Part shown: one piece after another, positions 8,543 to 17,991 of the stretch | Position numbering within the stretch: position 1 is the first letter of the stretch | How the letters are laid out: every line of letters begins with the position of its first letter | Assembly: GCA_900314595.1 (NCBI GenBank) | Contig: OMVW01000007.1 | Span: 15,265 to 79,264, forward strand | DNA length: 64,000 nt | Reading direction: 5' to 3' | Source of the DNA: an uncultured Dialister sp. | GTDB taxonomy: Bacteria; Bacillota; Negativicutes; Veillonellales; Dialisteraceae | Position numbers and translations under genes: made by a program | The notes under the pieces: generated by a model | What the model was told of the DNA's origin: nothing | The model's database searches: none | Seen by the model: only the letters and a program-made list of their open reading frames with translations

Positions 8543-8594
8543 TAGTGGTAAGTGAAGGTGGCGGGCGTCGAGTTAAGAGACCCGCCATTTTATT
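8543..8594 (+). repeat. Composite hairpin repeat (heptamer type)
   Basis: A second, adjacent copy: AGTGGTA AGTGAAG then GGCGGGCGTC..GACCCGCCATTTT. The stem differs from that of the copy 60 bases before. Confidence 0.7.
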
Positions 8595-8621
8595 TGGAAA
8601 CTTTCATCTTTGACAACTATT

Positions 8622-8706
8622 GAATCGGGAATCCCGGGGATTACGGGAGTAGTATCGGGATTGTCGGGAAGGTGGCGGGCGTCAGAAAGAAGGCCCGCCG
8701 TTTTAA
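8622..8706 (+). repeat. Composite hairpin repeat (nonamer type)
   Basis: GAATCGGGAATCCCGGGG-type 9-base units, then GGGAAGGTGGCGGGCGTC..GGCCCGCCGTTTT. It is the third copy within 230 bases. Confidence 0.7.
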
Positions 8707-8717
8707 ATTGTTTAATC

Positions 8718-8759
8718 CGGCTAACTGCTATTAGCCATTAGCCATTAGCTATTAGTTTT
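8718..8759. repeat. Heptamer tandem repeat tract
   Basis: Units TAACTGC TATTAGC CATTAGC CATTAGC TATTAGT. This is the 7-base period tract without an attached hairpin. Confidence 0.7.
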
Positions 8760-8817
8760 TCCTTTACAGTTTCCCCAAATCATGCGAAAATAAGCCAAAT
8801 CAAAAGAGGTGAAATTT

Positions 8818-9720
8818 ATGGAAGACAGGAAAAAGGGACTGATCACGGCCATCGGGTCTTACGTACTCTGGGGGTTCCTCATCATTTACTGGAAGCAGCT
8901 GGAGGGGGTGCCGGCTTATGAAATCCTGGCCCACCGGGTGGTGTGGTCCTTTTTCTTCATGATAATCGTGCTGGCGGTCCTGGGAATGATGGGGGATTTC
9001 CGGTCGCTTGCGAGAGAGCTGCTGCAGGATAAGAAGCGGGGGCTGCTCCTTGTCTTTGCCTCTTTCATCATCACGTCCAATTGGTGCACGTTCATCTGGG
9101 CCGTCACCCATGACCATATCCTGGATTCCAGTTTCGGTTACTATATCAATCCATTGGTGAGCGTATGCATGGGGGTCCTTTTCTTCCATGAAAAACTGAT
9201 TTCCCTGAAATGGATCGCCCTTTTCATCGCACTCGGGGGCATTCTGTGGATGGGATTTTCCCTGGGCCATATGCCCTGGGTGGCGCTGTGGCTGGCTCTT
9301 TCCTTTGCGGCCTACGGGGCGGCGAAGAAGAAGCTCCATATCGATCCTTTCGCCAGCATTACCCTGGAAACACTGCTCACGATGCCCTTTGCCCTGGCGT
9401 ACCTGCTTTTTGTGGAAATAGGAGGCACCGGTCATCTTCTTGCAGGAAATATGACTTACACTCTTTTCCTCCTGGGCGCAGGGGCGGCCACGGCCATTCC
9501 CCTCATTCTTTACACGGCAGGAGCCAATAACCTTCCCCTGAACCTTCTCGGTTTCCTTCAGTACATCAATCCCACCATGGGCCTTTTCATCGGCATATTT
9601 CTTTATGGCGAACCCTTCGATGAAAACCGTTTCCTCGGCTTTGCCTCCATATGGCTCGCCCTCATCCTCTTCACCATTGGGGATTTTCTGGAAATGCGGA
9701 GGACAAACCGGAAAGCATGA
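8818..9720 (+). CDS. rarD: RarD-type EamA-family transporter
   Basis: A 300-residue inner-membrane protein with about ten hydrophobic segments, as in EamA/RarD transporters of the drug/metabolite superfamily. Family landmarks include the N-terminal GSYVLWGFLIIYWKQL, NWCTFIWAV and the C-terminal GFLQYINPTMGLFIGIFLYGE. RarD is annotated in other bacteria as a chloramphenicol-sensitive transporter, but substrates are unproven. The ATG at 8818 is chosen because AGAGGTGAAATTT precedes it; a GTG lies three codons earlier. It is monocistronic between repeat blocks. Confidence 0.85.
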   Translation: MEDRKKGLITAIGSYVLWGFLIIYWKQLEGVPAYEILAHRVVWSFFFMIIVLAVLGMMGDFRSLARELLQDKKRGLLLVFASFIITSNWCTFIWAVTHDHILDSSFGYYINPLVSVCMGVLFFHEKLISLKWIALFIALGGILWMGFSLGHMPWVALWLALSFAAYGAAKKKLHIDPFASITLETLLTMPFALAYLLFVEIGGTGHLLAGNMTYTLFLLGAGAATAIPLILYTAGANNLPLNLLGFLQYINPTMGLFIGIFLYGEPFDENRFLGFASIWLALILFTIGDFLEMRRTNRKA

Positions 9721-9801
9721 TTTCCTATCTATTGCGGATATCGTAGAACGATTACCTCTGATGAAATCATTGAATTAAACACAATTGGGATAATCCTCAT
9801 A

Positions 9802-9864
9802 TATACTCGCGCCGCCGTTGCGGCGCACCTTCACGAACAACGAACAACGAAGAACGAAACCAAT
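9802..9864 (-). repeat. Composite hairpin repeat, minus orientation
   Basis: Read on the minus strand: heptamers of the TTCGTTG/TTCGTTC type, GTGAAGGTG, then GCGCCGC aac G GCGGCGC and GAGTATATAT. It obeys the same modular order as the plus copies. Confidence 0.7.
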
Positions 9865-9982
9865 AAATCGTGCATAATCCATTCTGGCACCATGTGATAT
9901 CTAGCCTATTTTCCGTTTGACATTCGTCCCCACTTGATAGAAAATAACGATAAAGGTTTCTTAAAATAAAAGGAGGAATACC

Positions 9983-10993
9983 ATGGATATTGATTACCAT
10001 TACGGCACCATGTACGTGCTGTCCCGGTGGGCGGAATTCGGCCCGTCCAATTCGAATATCATCGCCACCAGCGCCCAGTTTGTGGATGACAATATGGATG
10101 ACAATTCATTCTCCGACAAGGCGGAAAAGGAAGCCATTGCCCAGGGCATCGAAATCCGTTATTCTTCCCAGAATATCTGGAACAATATCACCGGCAAGGG
10201 AAACTGCGAAGTATGGATTCCTTTCCATTTCCTGCCCGGCCTTCAGGGGGATACGGTGGAAGAGAAACTGGTCTGCAAAAAGTACAGCGAGCTTTCCAAA
10301 GCTCTGGGAGACCGGCTTCTGGAGACGACGCTGGATAACGGGAATTTCCCCTTCCGTCTGGGCGTGGGACTTCACGTCTATGCGGATACCTGGGCCCATC
10401 AGGGCTTTGCGGGCATCAATGCAGCCATCAACCGGGTGCAGAACCTGATTTTCAATACTTCCGGCGAAACGATTGAAAAATTCCTGAAAGATTTCATCGA
10501 CAATCATCAGTCCGTTTCCGATTTCATCAATGATTTCAACCCCCTGGGCCATGTGGCAGCGGCCCACTGCCCGGACCGTCCCTACCTCTGGTGGAAGACA
10601 AAGGATCTTTTCGTGAACGGGCGGAAGAACTGGGAAGAATTCCTGGAAGCATCGGATGAAATATTCCGCATCCTCCAGCAGGTCTCCTGCGTGGAAGTGA
10701 CCGGCCTTTCGGACGAGCAGAAGGCCATGCTCACGGACTGCTTCAAAGATATCCGGGACGAAGACTTCAACAAACGGTACGAAGAATGGCTGCGCAGGAT
10801 CCATGAGAACTATTTCCGCATTGCCGATTTCTGCGATGAGGATAAAACGGTGGAATACAGTCCCCAGACCATCCTGGCAGATCCCGATTTCCGCAAAGCT
10901 TTCTATGAGGAAATCAACGACCACTTCTACTGGGTACGGGATAAGCTCCTGGAAGATGATATCGACGTGCTGAAGCTGGAAGCGGTGTACTGA
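9983..10993 (+). CDS. DUF6765-like protein, possibly a Zn-phospholipase C-type fold
   Basis: A 336-residue soluble protein with no signal peptide. I recognise similarity in style to the DUF6765 family: an N-terminal MDIDYHYGTMYVLSRWAEF, then GVGLHVYADTWAHQGFAG (about 127-144) and LGHVAAAHCPDRPYLW. The spaced His and Asp residues resemble metal sites of phospholipase C / P1 nuclease-like proteins, but no function is established and I infer none. A strong AAAGGAGG precedes the ATG. The gene is alone, with a hairpin repeat after it. Confidence 0.6.
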   Translation: MDIDYHYGTMYVLSRWAEFGPSNSNIIATSAQFVDDNMDDNSFSDKAEKEAIAQGIEIRYSSQNIWNNITGKGNCEVWIPFHFLPGLQGDTVEEKLVCKKYSELSKALGDRLLETTLDNGNFPFRLGVGLHVYADTWAHQGFAGINAAINRVQNLIFNTSGETIEKFLKDFIDNHQSVSDFINDFNPLGHVAAAHCPDRPYLWWKTKDLFVNGRKNWEEFLEASDEIFRILQQVSCVEVTGLSDEQKAMLTDCFKDIRDEDFNKRYEEWLRRIHENYFRIADFCDEDKTVEYSPQTILADPDFRKAFYEEINDHFYWVRDKLLEDDIDVLKLEAVY

Positions 10994-11031
10994 TTTTTTG
11001 TCAGGCTTCGATTTACGTTTTCAGTCATCTG

Positions 11032-11140
11032 CGGTCGTCGGATTGGGGATTGCGGATTGGGGATTGCGGGAAGGTGGGCGCCAAATTCATGGGGCGCCCA
11101 TTTTTTAGTGGGACTTTGCACAGGCGGGGGAGGAACCATG
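11032..11140 (+). repeat. Composite hairpin repeat
   Basis: CGGATTGGGGATTG-type 7-base units, CGGGAAGG, then GTGGGCGCC..GGGGCGCCCATTTTTTA, then GTGGGACTTTGCACAGGCGGGG. The hairpin at 11074-11110 would end the upstream transcript. Confidence 0.8.
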
Positions 11141-11165
11141 GGTTTCATATCGGGTAGAAGTCGAT

Positions 11166-11634
11166 AGCTATTAACCCATTAACCTCAATGCGGGGTTATC
11201 CATATGAAAGTCCGCCCGAAGGGAAGACAGGCGGCCGGCTATTAACCATTAACCTCAATGCGGGGTTATCCATATGAAAGTCCGCCCGAAGGGTAGACAG
11301 GTGGCCGGCTATTAACCATTAACCTCAATGCGGGGTCATTCATATGAAAGTCCGCCCGAAGGGGAGATAGGCGTCCGGCTATTAACCCATTAACCTCAAT
11401 ATAAAGTCATACATGTGACAGTCCGCTCCAAGGGTAGACAGGTGGCCGGCTATTAATCCATTAACCTTAATGTAAAGTCATCCATATGACAGTCCGCCCC
11501 AAGGGTAGACAGGTGGCTAGCTATTAACCCATTAACTTCAATGCAGGGTCATTCATATGAAAGTCTGCCCGAAAGGTAGACAGTCGGCCGTTCATTAACC
11601 ATTAACCCCAATGAAAAGTTTCCATAACTCCGGC
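11166..11634 (-). repeat. 70-bp tandem repeat array, 6-7 copies
   Basis: Six near-full units of about 70 bp and a partial seventh, each starting CTATTAACCATTAACCTCAA and containing CATATGAAAGTCCGCCC and GACAGGTGGCCGG. On the minus strand the core reads GGTTAATGGTTAAT. Arrays of the same family occur at 17370-17605, 60225-60470 and 63195-63880. Copies differ at scattered positions, so they are not freshly amplified. No ORF of note is present. Confidence 0.85.
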
Positions 11635-11806
11635 CCGCCTTTCGGCCATTCTGCTCACTGCGTACGGATAACTTTTACTTATGGTTATCTTCTTGTAAGC
11701 CAGCCTTCAGGTACGAAAGAATTTCATTCCCCACGGAAAAAATGATACAATATAGTTAAAGGTCTGTCGGAAGGGCCTAATCTTATGCATTGCAAGGAGG
11801 TCTATT

Positions 11807-12361
11807 ATGCCAAAAGTTCTCGTGGTTTATGGTCATCCCGCACCGGGAAAATCTCTGGCGAATAAAACGATTCTGGAAACGCTTCTGGCCAAGTGCCCGG
11901 ATATCGAAGTGCTGAAGCTTTCTGAGGAAGGCTTTGCTCCCCATGTGGAGGAGGACCAGAAGAAACTGGTGGCAGCGGACGTCATCGTCTTCCAGTTCCC
12001 GATTTTCTGGTATTCCTATCCGGCCCTCATGAAGCTCTGGGTGGAAGAAACCTTCGCTCACGGCTTTGCCTATGGTTCCACGGGAACGGCCCTCAAAGGC
12101 AAGAAACTCATCATTTCCTGCACCACCGGTTCTCCCACGGAGGCTTATGTACCGGGCGGTCCGAACGGCCATTACCTCAAGGATTTCTTCTATAATTTCC
12201 AGCAGCTGGCCGCTCTCTGCAGCATGGAATACCTGGAACCGGTCTACAGCCATGGCTGCGCCTACATTCCCGGCGTCATGCCCGAATCGGTAAAGGACAG
12301 AGTCATCGCCACCTGCAGGGCACATGGGGAAAAGCTGGCGGAGGTGCTGGAGTCTCTCTAA
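11807..12361 (+). CDS. NAD(P)H oxidoreductase, flavodoxin-like fold (KefF/YwrO/NQO1 type)
   Basis: A 184-residue flavoprotein that probably reduces quinones or similar electrophiles with NAD(P)H. The N-terminal VLVVYGHPAPGKSLANK is the FMN phosphate-binding start of the family. FQFPIFWYSYPALMKLWVEE (about 65-84) and the SCTTGSPTEAY region are family signatures. In E. coli, relatives act as KefB/KefC ancillary subunits; no Kef channel is encoded nearby, so an independent reductase is as likely. AGGAGGTCTATT precedes the ATG. Confidence 0.87.
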   Translation: MPKVLVVYGHPAPGKSLANKTILETLLAKCPDIEVLKLSEEGFAPHVEEDQKKLVAADVIVFQFPIFWYSYPALMKLWVEETFAHGFAYGSTGTALKGKKLIISCTTGSPTEAYVPGGPNGHYLKDFFYNFQQLAALCSMEYLEPVYSHGCAYIPGVMPESVKDRVIATCRAHGEKLAEVLESL

Positions 12362-12397
12362 CATAGTGCGGCTGACGAGTTGAGTCATTGTTTGTGA

Positions 12398-12495
12398 ATC
12401 GGATTTCGGAATGCGGATTGCGGATTGCGGGAAGGTGTGCCGCTGAAGCGGCACGAGTATTTATGGGGACTCTGCACAGGCGGGGTGAAAGCCCG
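12398..12495 (+). repeat. Composite hairpin repeat
   Basis: CGGATTG-type heptamers, CGGGAAG, GTGCCGC tgaa GCGGCAC, then GAGTATTTATGGGGACTCTGCACAGGCGGGG. It directly follows the reductase gene. Confidence 0.8.
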
Positions 12496-12719
12496 CAGGT
12501 CTCATGAAATCGAACGGAGTCCAACTCTGGCTTAAAAGTGAATGATTCATAAAGGAAATGAAGATGGCGTGGGTCATGTGTTTGGCTCACGCCGTTTTTG
12601 GTATAATTTATATGAAAAGAAAGTTCATTCACTCTATGTGGGATTCTGCTAACTGATAACTGATAACTTTAAACGAATTAAGATGAACAATCCGGTTTTG
12701 CTCCAATGAGGGAGGTCTT

Positions 12720-14291
12720 ATGAAAGTTCTTGCGTGGATTGAGGAGACGGCAAAGCGTTCGCTTACGCGGTTCGGGGCGGCTTCGCTCTGGGGGCTCGCT
12801 CTTTTTCTGCTGCTTTCTTACCTGAATCTCTGGGAGAAAGACCATATCGACCTGCTGGCGGTGCTCTTTGCCCTGGGGAATGGGGCTCTTTCATCGGTAG
12901 TTATAAAAATCTTTCTGGAAATAAAAAATCGGAAAGTGATGCCCCTGATTTACCTCTTCCCCGGGGTCATTTTCTATGGACTTTTCTCTCTCTATCAGGC
13001 AAAATCCTACCTCATCCTGGGAGGGCTGGGCCTTGCGGCAGCTTTGACGGGCCTTCTCGTTTTCCTCCTTTCCGCGGAGAAAAAGGGAAAGTCTGCCTTT
13101 CCTCCCGTATTTCTGGCGGCTCTGGAATCATCCGGCCTGTCTCTCCTGACGGCGGGGGCCATTTCCCTCTGCATCGCGGCGGTGAATGCCCTTTTATTTC
13201 ATCTGTCCTGGCGCTGGTGGACCGAGGCTTTCTATTTCGGCTTTTTCGTGGCTGGGTGGAATATGTTCCTCGCGGAAATTCCGGGGGTCCATGAGGAAAT
13301 CGTCCTACCGCCCATGGCAGGCAAAGTGCTGACCCGGGTATTTCTCCCGCTTTATGGTATTTACCTCCTCATCCTGTACGGGTACCTTGGAAAAATCGCC
13401 TGGGCTTTTGAAATGCCCGAGGGCACCATGAACTGGTATGCTTCCATCGCCGTACTGGGCTATGTATTTTTCACCTTCATGCTCTATGGAAATAAAGATG
13501 AAAAAATTTCCCGACTCATCCGCCGGGGCGGCATCCTGCTCATCCCCATCGTGGCAGTCCAGCTCTGGGGCGTGTATATCCGCTATACCGCCTATGGTCT
13601 CACCACCTGGCGGTACCTTTCCCTTGTCTGCACTTTCTATGGCATCATCGCCATGGCTTCCGGCATTTCCGGGAAACCCATCCGTCCCCTTTTCCTGCTG
13701 GGAGCGCTGCTTTCTCTCCTGCTCACGGTTACGCCGGCAAATATCATCGACGTTCCCGCCAAAGACCAGCAGGCAAGGCTTATCGAAGTTCTGGAAAAGT
13801 ACCATATGCTTTCCGATGGAAAAATCCTTCCCGGAAATGTGGAAGGGAAAGACCGGGAGACGCTCCTTTCCGCTTACCATTATCTGCACTATGACCGTTC
13901 AAGGGAGACCGATCCATTCATCGTGACCGTTTCCGAATCGGAAGTGTTAAAGGAAATAGGGGAAAGAAATCTGCCGGAACCAGAAGAAGTGAAAGAACTT
14001 TCCTATTTCCGGCTCACCGCGCCTATCCGGGAAATGTCCGTAGAAGGGTGGAAGCGGCTGATCCCGTTTAAAGGGAAAATCACGGACGGGAGGATCACCG
14101 TGAAATCGGAAACCGGGGAAGAAACCTTCGACGTGGGACCTTTCATGGAAAAATTCCCGAAAGAAGGGAAGCGGCAGTACGATGAACCGGTCTTCTTTGA
14201 CCCCGATGAGCATCACCGGCTGTATTTCAAAGCGGTCAATTTTGAAGGAGGAAAACCGGTCCACGGGGAAGGGATTCTGCTGGAGAAGTGA
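12720..14291 (+). CDS. DUF4153-domain membrane protein
   Basis: A 523-residue protein with about 10-12 hydrophobic segments in the first 340 residues (for example ASLWGLALFLLLSYLNLW and FYLYGIYLLILYGYLGKIA-like stretches) and a soluble C-terminal domain of about 180 residues. This matches DUF4153 proteins in overall plan, with the conserved TxxRYLSLxxxFYGIIA-type region near 300. Its function is unknown. TM count, soluble tail and isolation between repeats give no pathway hint. GGAGGTCTT precedes the ATG. Confidence 0.75.
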   Translation: MKVLAWIEETAKRSLTRFGAASLWGLALFLLLSYLNLWEKDHIDLLAVLFALGNGALSSVVIKIFLEIKNRKVMPLIYLFPGVIFYGLFSLYQAKSYLILGGLGLAAALTGLLVFLLSAEKKGKSAFPPVFLAALESSGLSLLTAGAISLCIAAVNALLFHLSWRWWTEAFYFGFFVAGWNMFLAEIPGVHEEIVLPPMAGKVLTRVFLPLYGIYLLILYGYLGKIAWAFEMPEGTMNWYASIAVLGYVFFTFMLYGNKDEKISRLIRRGGILLIPIVAVQLWGVYIRYTAYGLTTWRYLSLVCTFYGIIAMASGISGKPIRPLFLLGALLSLLLTVTPANIIDVPAKDQQARLIEVLEKYHMLSDGKILPGNVEGKDRETLLSAYHYLHYDRSRETDPFIVTVSESEVLKEIGERNLPEPEEVKELSYFRLTAPIREMSVEGWKRLIPFKGKITDGRITVKSETGEETFDVGPFMEKFPKEGKRQYDEPVFFDPDEHHRLYFKAVNFEGGKPVHGEGILLEK

Positions 14292-14369
14292 ATCCGGAAG
14301 AATCGAAAGACAGCTGCTTATAGGAAAATCGTACGTTTATAGTTTTTAGTTCTTGGTTTTTAGTGTCTG

Positions 14370-14404
14370 AGGCCGCACATCGAAACGGAAAGCGCGGCCT
14401 TTTC
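14370..14404 (+). terminator. Intrinsic terminator after the DUF4153 gene
   Basis: GGCCGC..GCGGCC stem followed by TTTT; preceded by a TAGTTTT-type heptamer stretch. Confidence 0.55.
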
Positions 14405-14411
14405 CTGTGAT

Positions 14412-14446
14412 AAAAAAGCCCGCCTGGATTTCAAGCGGGCTTTCTA
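14412..14446 (-). terminator. Bidirectional terminator, mainly for upp
   Basis: AAGCCCGC / GCGGGCTT stem with an A6 run on the left (T6 on the minus strand), just past the upp stop codon. Confidence 0.8.
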
Positions 14447-14467
14447 TTCTAAACACTAACCACTAGA

Positions 14468-15091
14468 TTATTTCGTCCCGAAGATTCTATCCCCGGCATC
14501 GCCGAGGCCCGGGAGGATGTATTTCTTCTCATTCAGCTGACGGTCAAGGGCAGCGGTGTAAATCGGCACTTCCGGATGGGCTTTGTTCACCACTTCTACC
14601 CCTTCCGGAGCAGCTACGAGGCACATGAATTTGATATTCTTTACGCCATGTTCTTTCATCATATCGATAGCTGCCACGGCAGAGCCGCCGGTAGCCAGCA
14701 TGGGGTCCAGCAGGATGAAATCACGGTTGATCACATCCGGCAGTTTGCAGTAATATTCGATCGGTTTCGCGGTGACAGGATCGCGGTAGAGCCCGATGAC
14801 GCCCACTCTGGCGGAAGGAACGAGATCCAGGAAACCATCGACCATGCCGAAGCCTGCGCGGAGGATGGGGACGATGCCCAGTTTCTTGCCGGCTACCCGT
14901 TTGCCGGTCGTCTTTTCAAGAGGAGTTTCAATTTCAAAATCTTCCAGCGGCAGGTCCCGGGTCAGTTCATAACCCATGAGCAGAGTGATTTCCTTCAGAA
15001 GCGTGCGGAATTCGCCGGAGCTGGTGCCCTTCTGGCGCATAATAGTCAGCTTGTGCTGAATCAGCGGATGATCAATGACATGAATCTGCAT
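14468..15091 (-). CDS. upp: Uracil phosphoribosyltransferase
   Basis: A 207-residue enzyme of pyrimidine salvage that joins uracil and PRPP to give UMP. The PRPP-binding loop is DFILLDPMLATGGSAVAAIDM (shortened here to DPMLATGGSA, about residue 131). The uracil-binding C-terminus GLGDAGDRIFGTK is intact, and the N-terminal region with MRQKGTSSGEFR fits UPRTases. Length is standard. GGGAGGCAATT precedes the ATG. It is transcribed alone, divergent from the surface protein gene. Confidence 0.97.
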   Translation of the reverse strand: MQIHVIDHPLIQHKLTIMRQKGTSSGEFRTLLKEITLLMGYELTRDLPLEDFEIETPLEKTTGKRVAGKKLGIVPILRAGFGMVDGFLDLVPSARVGVIGLYRDPVTAKPIEYYCKLPDVINRDFILLDPMLATGGSAVAAIDMMKEHGVKNIKFMCLVAAPEGVEVVNKAHPEVPIYTAALDRQLNEKKYILPGLGDAGDRIFGTK

Positions 15092-15211
15092 AATTGCCTC
15101 CCTCGGTAAATGATGATACGTATTTTGCTGATTTCATTGTAGCACAAATGGGGATTCGTTGAGAGAAAATTTATCCCGAAAAGGGAAACTGCTTTTGGTT
15201 AACTTTGGAAA

Positions 15212-15312
15212 ATCGGATTTCGGATTTGGGATTGCGGATTGCGGGAAGGGGTGCCGCTGATGCGGCACGATTATATATGGGGATTCTGCACAGGCGGGGG
15301 AAATCCTTTCCG
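15212..15312 (+). repeat. Composite hairpin repeat
   Basis: CGGATTT/CGGATTG heptamers, CGGGAAGGG, GTGCCGC tgat GCGGCAC, then GATTATATATGGGGATTCTGCACAGGCGGGGG. This is the best template for the copy interrupted by the IS. Confidence 0.8.
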
Positions 15313-15411
15313 GCCATTCGTTTTTCCCATATATCGATTAAACCGGTATATGCGGGCCAAGTGCCCGTGCGCGGAGCGCACTATATTTGATTGGCTGGCG
15401 CAGCCAGCCAT

Positions 15412-15452
15412 ATCCATAACGAAGAACGAACAACGAATAACGAAGAACGATT
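15412..15452. repeat. Heptamer tandem repeat tract
   Basis: ACGAAGA ACGAACA ACGAATA ACGAAGA ACGATTT: five 7-base units within the gap before the surface protein gene. Confidence 0.75.
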
Positions 15453-15631
15453 TGACAAACCTTCCCAGGGACAAGTGTCTCTACCCGTTATCTCCCCAAA
15501 ATTTACCATTTCTTTATAACCTCCTTCTCATAAAAATAATGACAACGAGTCACTTTTGTTGTAAAATAAAAATACTGAATCAATGATAAACTGGGGTCAG
15601 AAGGACCTTTGATTTAGAAAAGAGGACATAT

Positions 15632-17221
15632 ATGAAACATAGTAAAATCACCGCTCTGCTCTGTGCGCTGGCCATCGCCGGCACTGGGGTTTCCTCTGTA
15701 TTTGCAGAAGAGGCCAAAGCGCCGTCGGAAGCGGAATTGGTCTCCACTGTCATGGGAACGGAAGCTCCGAAGGCAGAAGCGGCAGAAACAGCTGCCCCCG
15801 CAGCAGGAACCGCTGAAACGGCCAAAGCGCCGGAAGTGGATTATACGGATGCCCTGCTGAAGGGCCTGTCCCTGACTCTTCCGGACGTACAGAAATCCGT
15901 GGATGAAGGGACCTTCAAGAACCTTTCTCCGGAAGCGCCGAAGCCCATCCCCGAACCGGAACCGATTCCTGAACCGGAGCCCGAGCCGGAACCGGCGCCG
16001 GAGCCCGAACCGGAACCTGAGCCGGAACCGGCCCCGAAGCCGAAGTATACCGCCGACCAGGGTGAAACAGCCAATGAAATCACTTCCGACGGCTCCTATG
16101 ACGGCGTGACTTATATTTCCGAAAAGGATAATGAAAATGCCCTCCGCGTATCCATGGCCTACATGGATGCAAAGGATGATACCTTCACCAAGAGCGGCAA
16201 TGTAGATGATCCGGTCAATTCCGATCTCTACGGCAAGAACGCAGCCCTCCTCGTATCTCACGGCGGACACGGCGCATTTACGAATGCAAAGATTTCCACC
16301 ACCGGAACCGGCGCTGCCGGCGCTTACGGCTACAGCAAAGGAACTTATGTCAACCTCACCGATTCCACAGTGGACACCACCGGAAATTATGCGCCGGCTG
16401 TGGAAATTACGGAAAAGGCCATGATGAAACTGGCCAATACCACGGTCACCACCACCGGTTATGCATCACCGGCCATGAAAGTGGGCAAGAACGGAGGCAT
16501 CCTCCTCGCTGAAAACAGCCATTTCACCACCAGCGGCCAGGAATCCCACGGCGTATACACCACCGGCGACGTAACGGTCACCAATGGCACCGTCAACGCA
16601 CAGCAGACCAAAGCTGCAGTCATTAAGAACAACAATACCCTCACCCTTGAAAATTCCACTCTTGAAGGGAATGAAACCAATTCCGTCTTCTACAACATCG
16701 TCCTCTGCGGCAATGAAGAAGCCATCGGAACCATGGGCACCCAGCAGTTCAATGCGACCGACTCCACCCTGATTTCCCATAACGGAGGCATGTTCTATGT
16801 CACCGGCACCCATGGGAGAATCACCCTTGTAAATACATCCATCCAGCAGGATGCTGACAAGCCAGTCCTCACCGCGACCGGCAACGACGGTACTTTCGGC
16901 TGGGGCGAAGCAGGCAGCAACGGCGGCCATGTACAGCTCGTCCTCCAGAAACAGAACCTCACAGGAAATATCCTGGTCGATTCCATCTCCGACGTGAACG
17001 TAAACCTGACCGAAGCCTCCACCTGGACCGGCGCGATTCATATCGTTCCCAACGCTGAAGGAGGCATGGCCTATGCCACCAATGCGGATATCTTCATCTC
17101 CGAAGGCTCCACCTGGAACCTCACCGAAGACAGCGAAGCCACAACCGTAAGCAATCTGGGCACCATCAACTACAACGGACACAAGATTACCCTTGCCGAC
17201 GGAACCGTCATGCAGGGCTGA
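15632..17221 (+). CDS. Secreted beta-helix surface protein with Pro-Glu linker
   Basis: A 529-residue exported protein. A signal peptide (about 1-25, ending VFAEE) is followed by an Ala/Glu-rich segment, a Pro-Glu linker (about 105-135, repeated PEPEPE/PAPEPE) and then a long Thr/Asn/Gly-rich region with repeated short strands such as TTTGYASPAMKV and LTLENSTLEGN. The last region looks like the right-handed beta-helix of pectate-lyase-like adhesins. It resembles passenger domains of autotransporters, but no C-terminal membrane barrel is present, so how it is held or released is unclear. A terminator follows the stop. Confidence 0.75.
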   Translation: MKHSKITALLCALAIAGTGVSSVFAEEAKAPSEAELVSTVMGTEAPKAEAAETAAPAAGTAETAKAPEVDYTDALLKGLSLTLPDVQKSVDEGTFKNLSPEAPKPIPEPEPIPEPEPEPEPAPEPEPEPEPEPAPKPKYTADQGETANEITSDGSYDGVTYISEKDNENALRVSMAYMDAKDDTFTKSGNVDDPVNSDLYGKNAALLVSHGGHGAFTNAKISTTGTGAAGAYGYSKGTYVNLTDSTVDTTGNYAPAVEITEKAMMKLANTTVTTTGYASPAMKVGKNGGILLAENSHFTTSGQESHGVYTTGDVTVTNGTVNAQQTKAAVIKNNNTLTLENSTLEGNETNSVFYNIVLCGNEEAIGTMGTQQFNATDSTLISHNGGMFYVTGTHGRITLVNTSIQQDADKPVLTATGNDGTFGWGEAGSNGGHVQLVLQKQNLTGNILVDSISDVNVNLTEASTWTGAIHIVPNAEGGMAYATNADIFISEGSTWNLTEDSEATTVSNLGTINYNGHKITLADGTVMQG

Positions 17222-17237
17222 TTCTTATGAAATCAGG

Positions 17238-17267
17238 CAGGTCTCTCATCTCGAGAGGCCTGTTTTT
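17238..17267 (+). terminator. Intrinsic terminator of the surface protein gene
   Basis: CAGGTCTCTC / GAGAGGCCTG stem with a short loop and TTTTT. Confidence 0.85.
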
Positions 17268-17369
17268 GGATGGGAAAGTGGGTGTTTAGCCGTTAGCAGA
17301 ATTTCATCCGTGCCGGGAAAGGGGTCATGGCTAATAGCGAATGGCTGAATCCCGGAAGGAGACTGTTTT

Positions 17370-17605
17370 GTGGAAAAAACTTTACATTGAGGTTAATGGT
17401 TACAAGGTTTATTGGCTGTGTAGTCAATCAGGTGGAAATGCTGTACATTGGGGTTAATGGTTAATAGGTCCGCAGACTTTGGGTCGAAAGGGAAACGGTA
17501 TTGCGGAAAACTGTACATTGGGGTTAATGGTTAATAGGTCCGCAGACTTTGGGTTGAAAGGAAGCTGTTTTGCGAAAAGCTGCACATAGAGGTTAATGGG
17601 TAATG
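17370..17605 (+). repeat. 70-bp tandem repeat array, about 4 copies
   Basis: Four units carrying CTGTACATTGGGGTTAATGG or close variants, with CCGCAGACTTTGGGT between the later ones. Same family as 11166-11634, opposite orientation. Confidence 0.8.
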
Positions 17606-17637
17606 GAGGGCAAACTCGGGCGAAAGCAAAATATAAA

Positions 17638-17708
17638 AATTGCGGCCAAAGGCCGCCACCTTCCCGATAACCCCGAAAATCCCCGAGATCATTCCCGACA
17701 TTCCCGAA
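17638..17708 (-). repeat. Composite hairpin repeat, minus orientation
   Basis: GCGGCC aaa GGCCGC followed by CACCTTCCCG and 9-base CCCGATA/CCCGAAA-type units; the reverse complement gives the usual order. Confidence 0.75.
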
Positions 17709-17769
17709 ACAAAAGTTATTTCATCATAAAGTCTCCATATAAAAGACGCCTTCATAACATGCCATTTGC

Positions 17770-17852
17770 ATATGGGCCCCATAAAAAATCGTGCCGCATC
17801 AGCGGCACACCTTCCCCCAATCCGCAATCCCCAATCCGCAATCCGATTTATC
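17770..17852 (-). repeat. Composite hairpin repeat, minus orientation
   Basis: GGCCCCATAAAAAATCGTGCCGC atca GCGGCAC ACCTTCCC then CCAATCCGCAAT heptamers. It is in the tyrS upstream gap. Confidence 0.75.
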
Positions 17853-17991
17853 GCAAATGACTCTATCCCCTGTGAGACCTGATGACTATTTACAAAACTA
17901 TGTTCCCTATATCAAAACGTCTCTGATTGTGATATAGTGATTCATATGTATCTTTATTTCATATAACATAGACCAAGAAAGGCGGAGTTCG

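Noticed and set aside
17880..17991. T-box before tyrS
   Set aside because: No specifier loop, T-box sequence or antiterminator/terminator pair is visible before the start.
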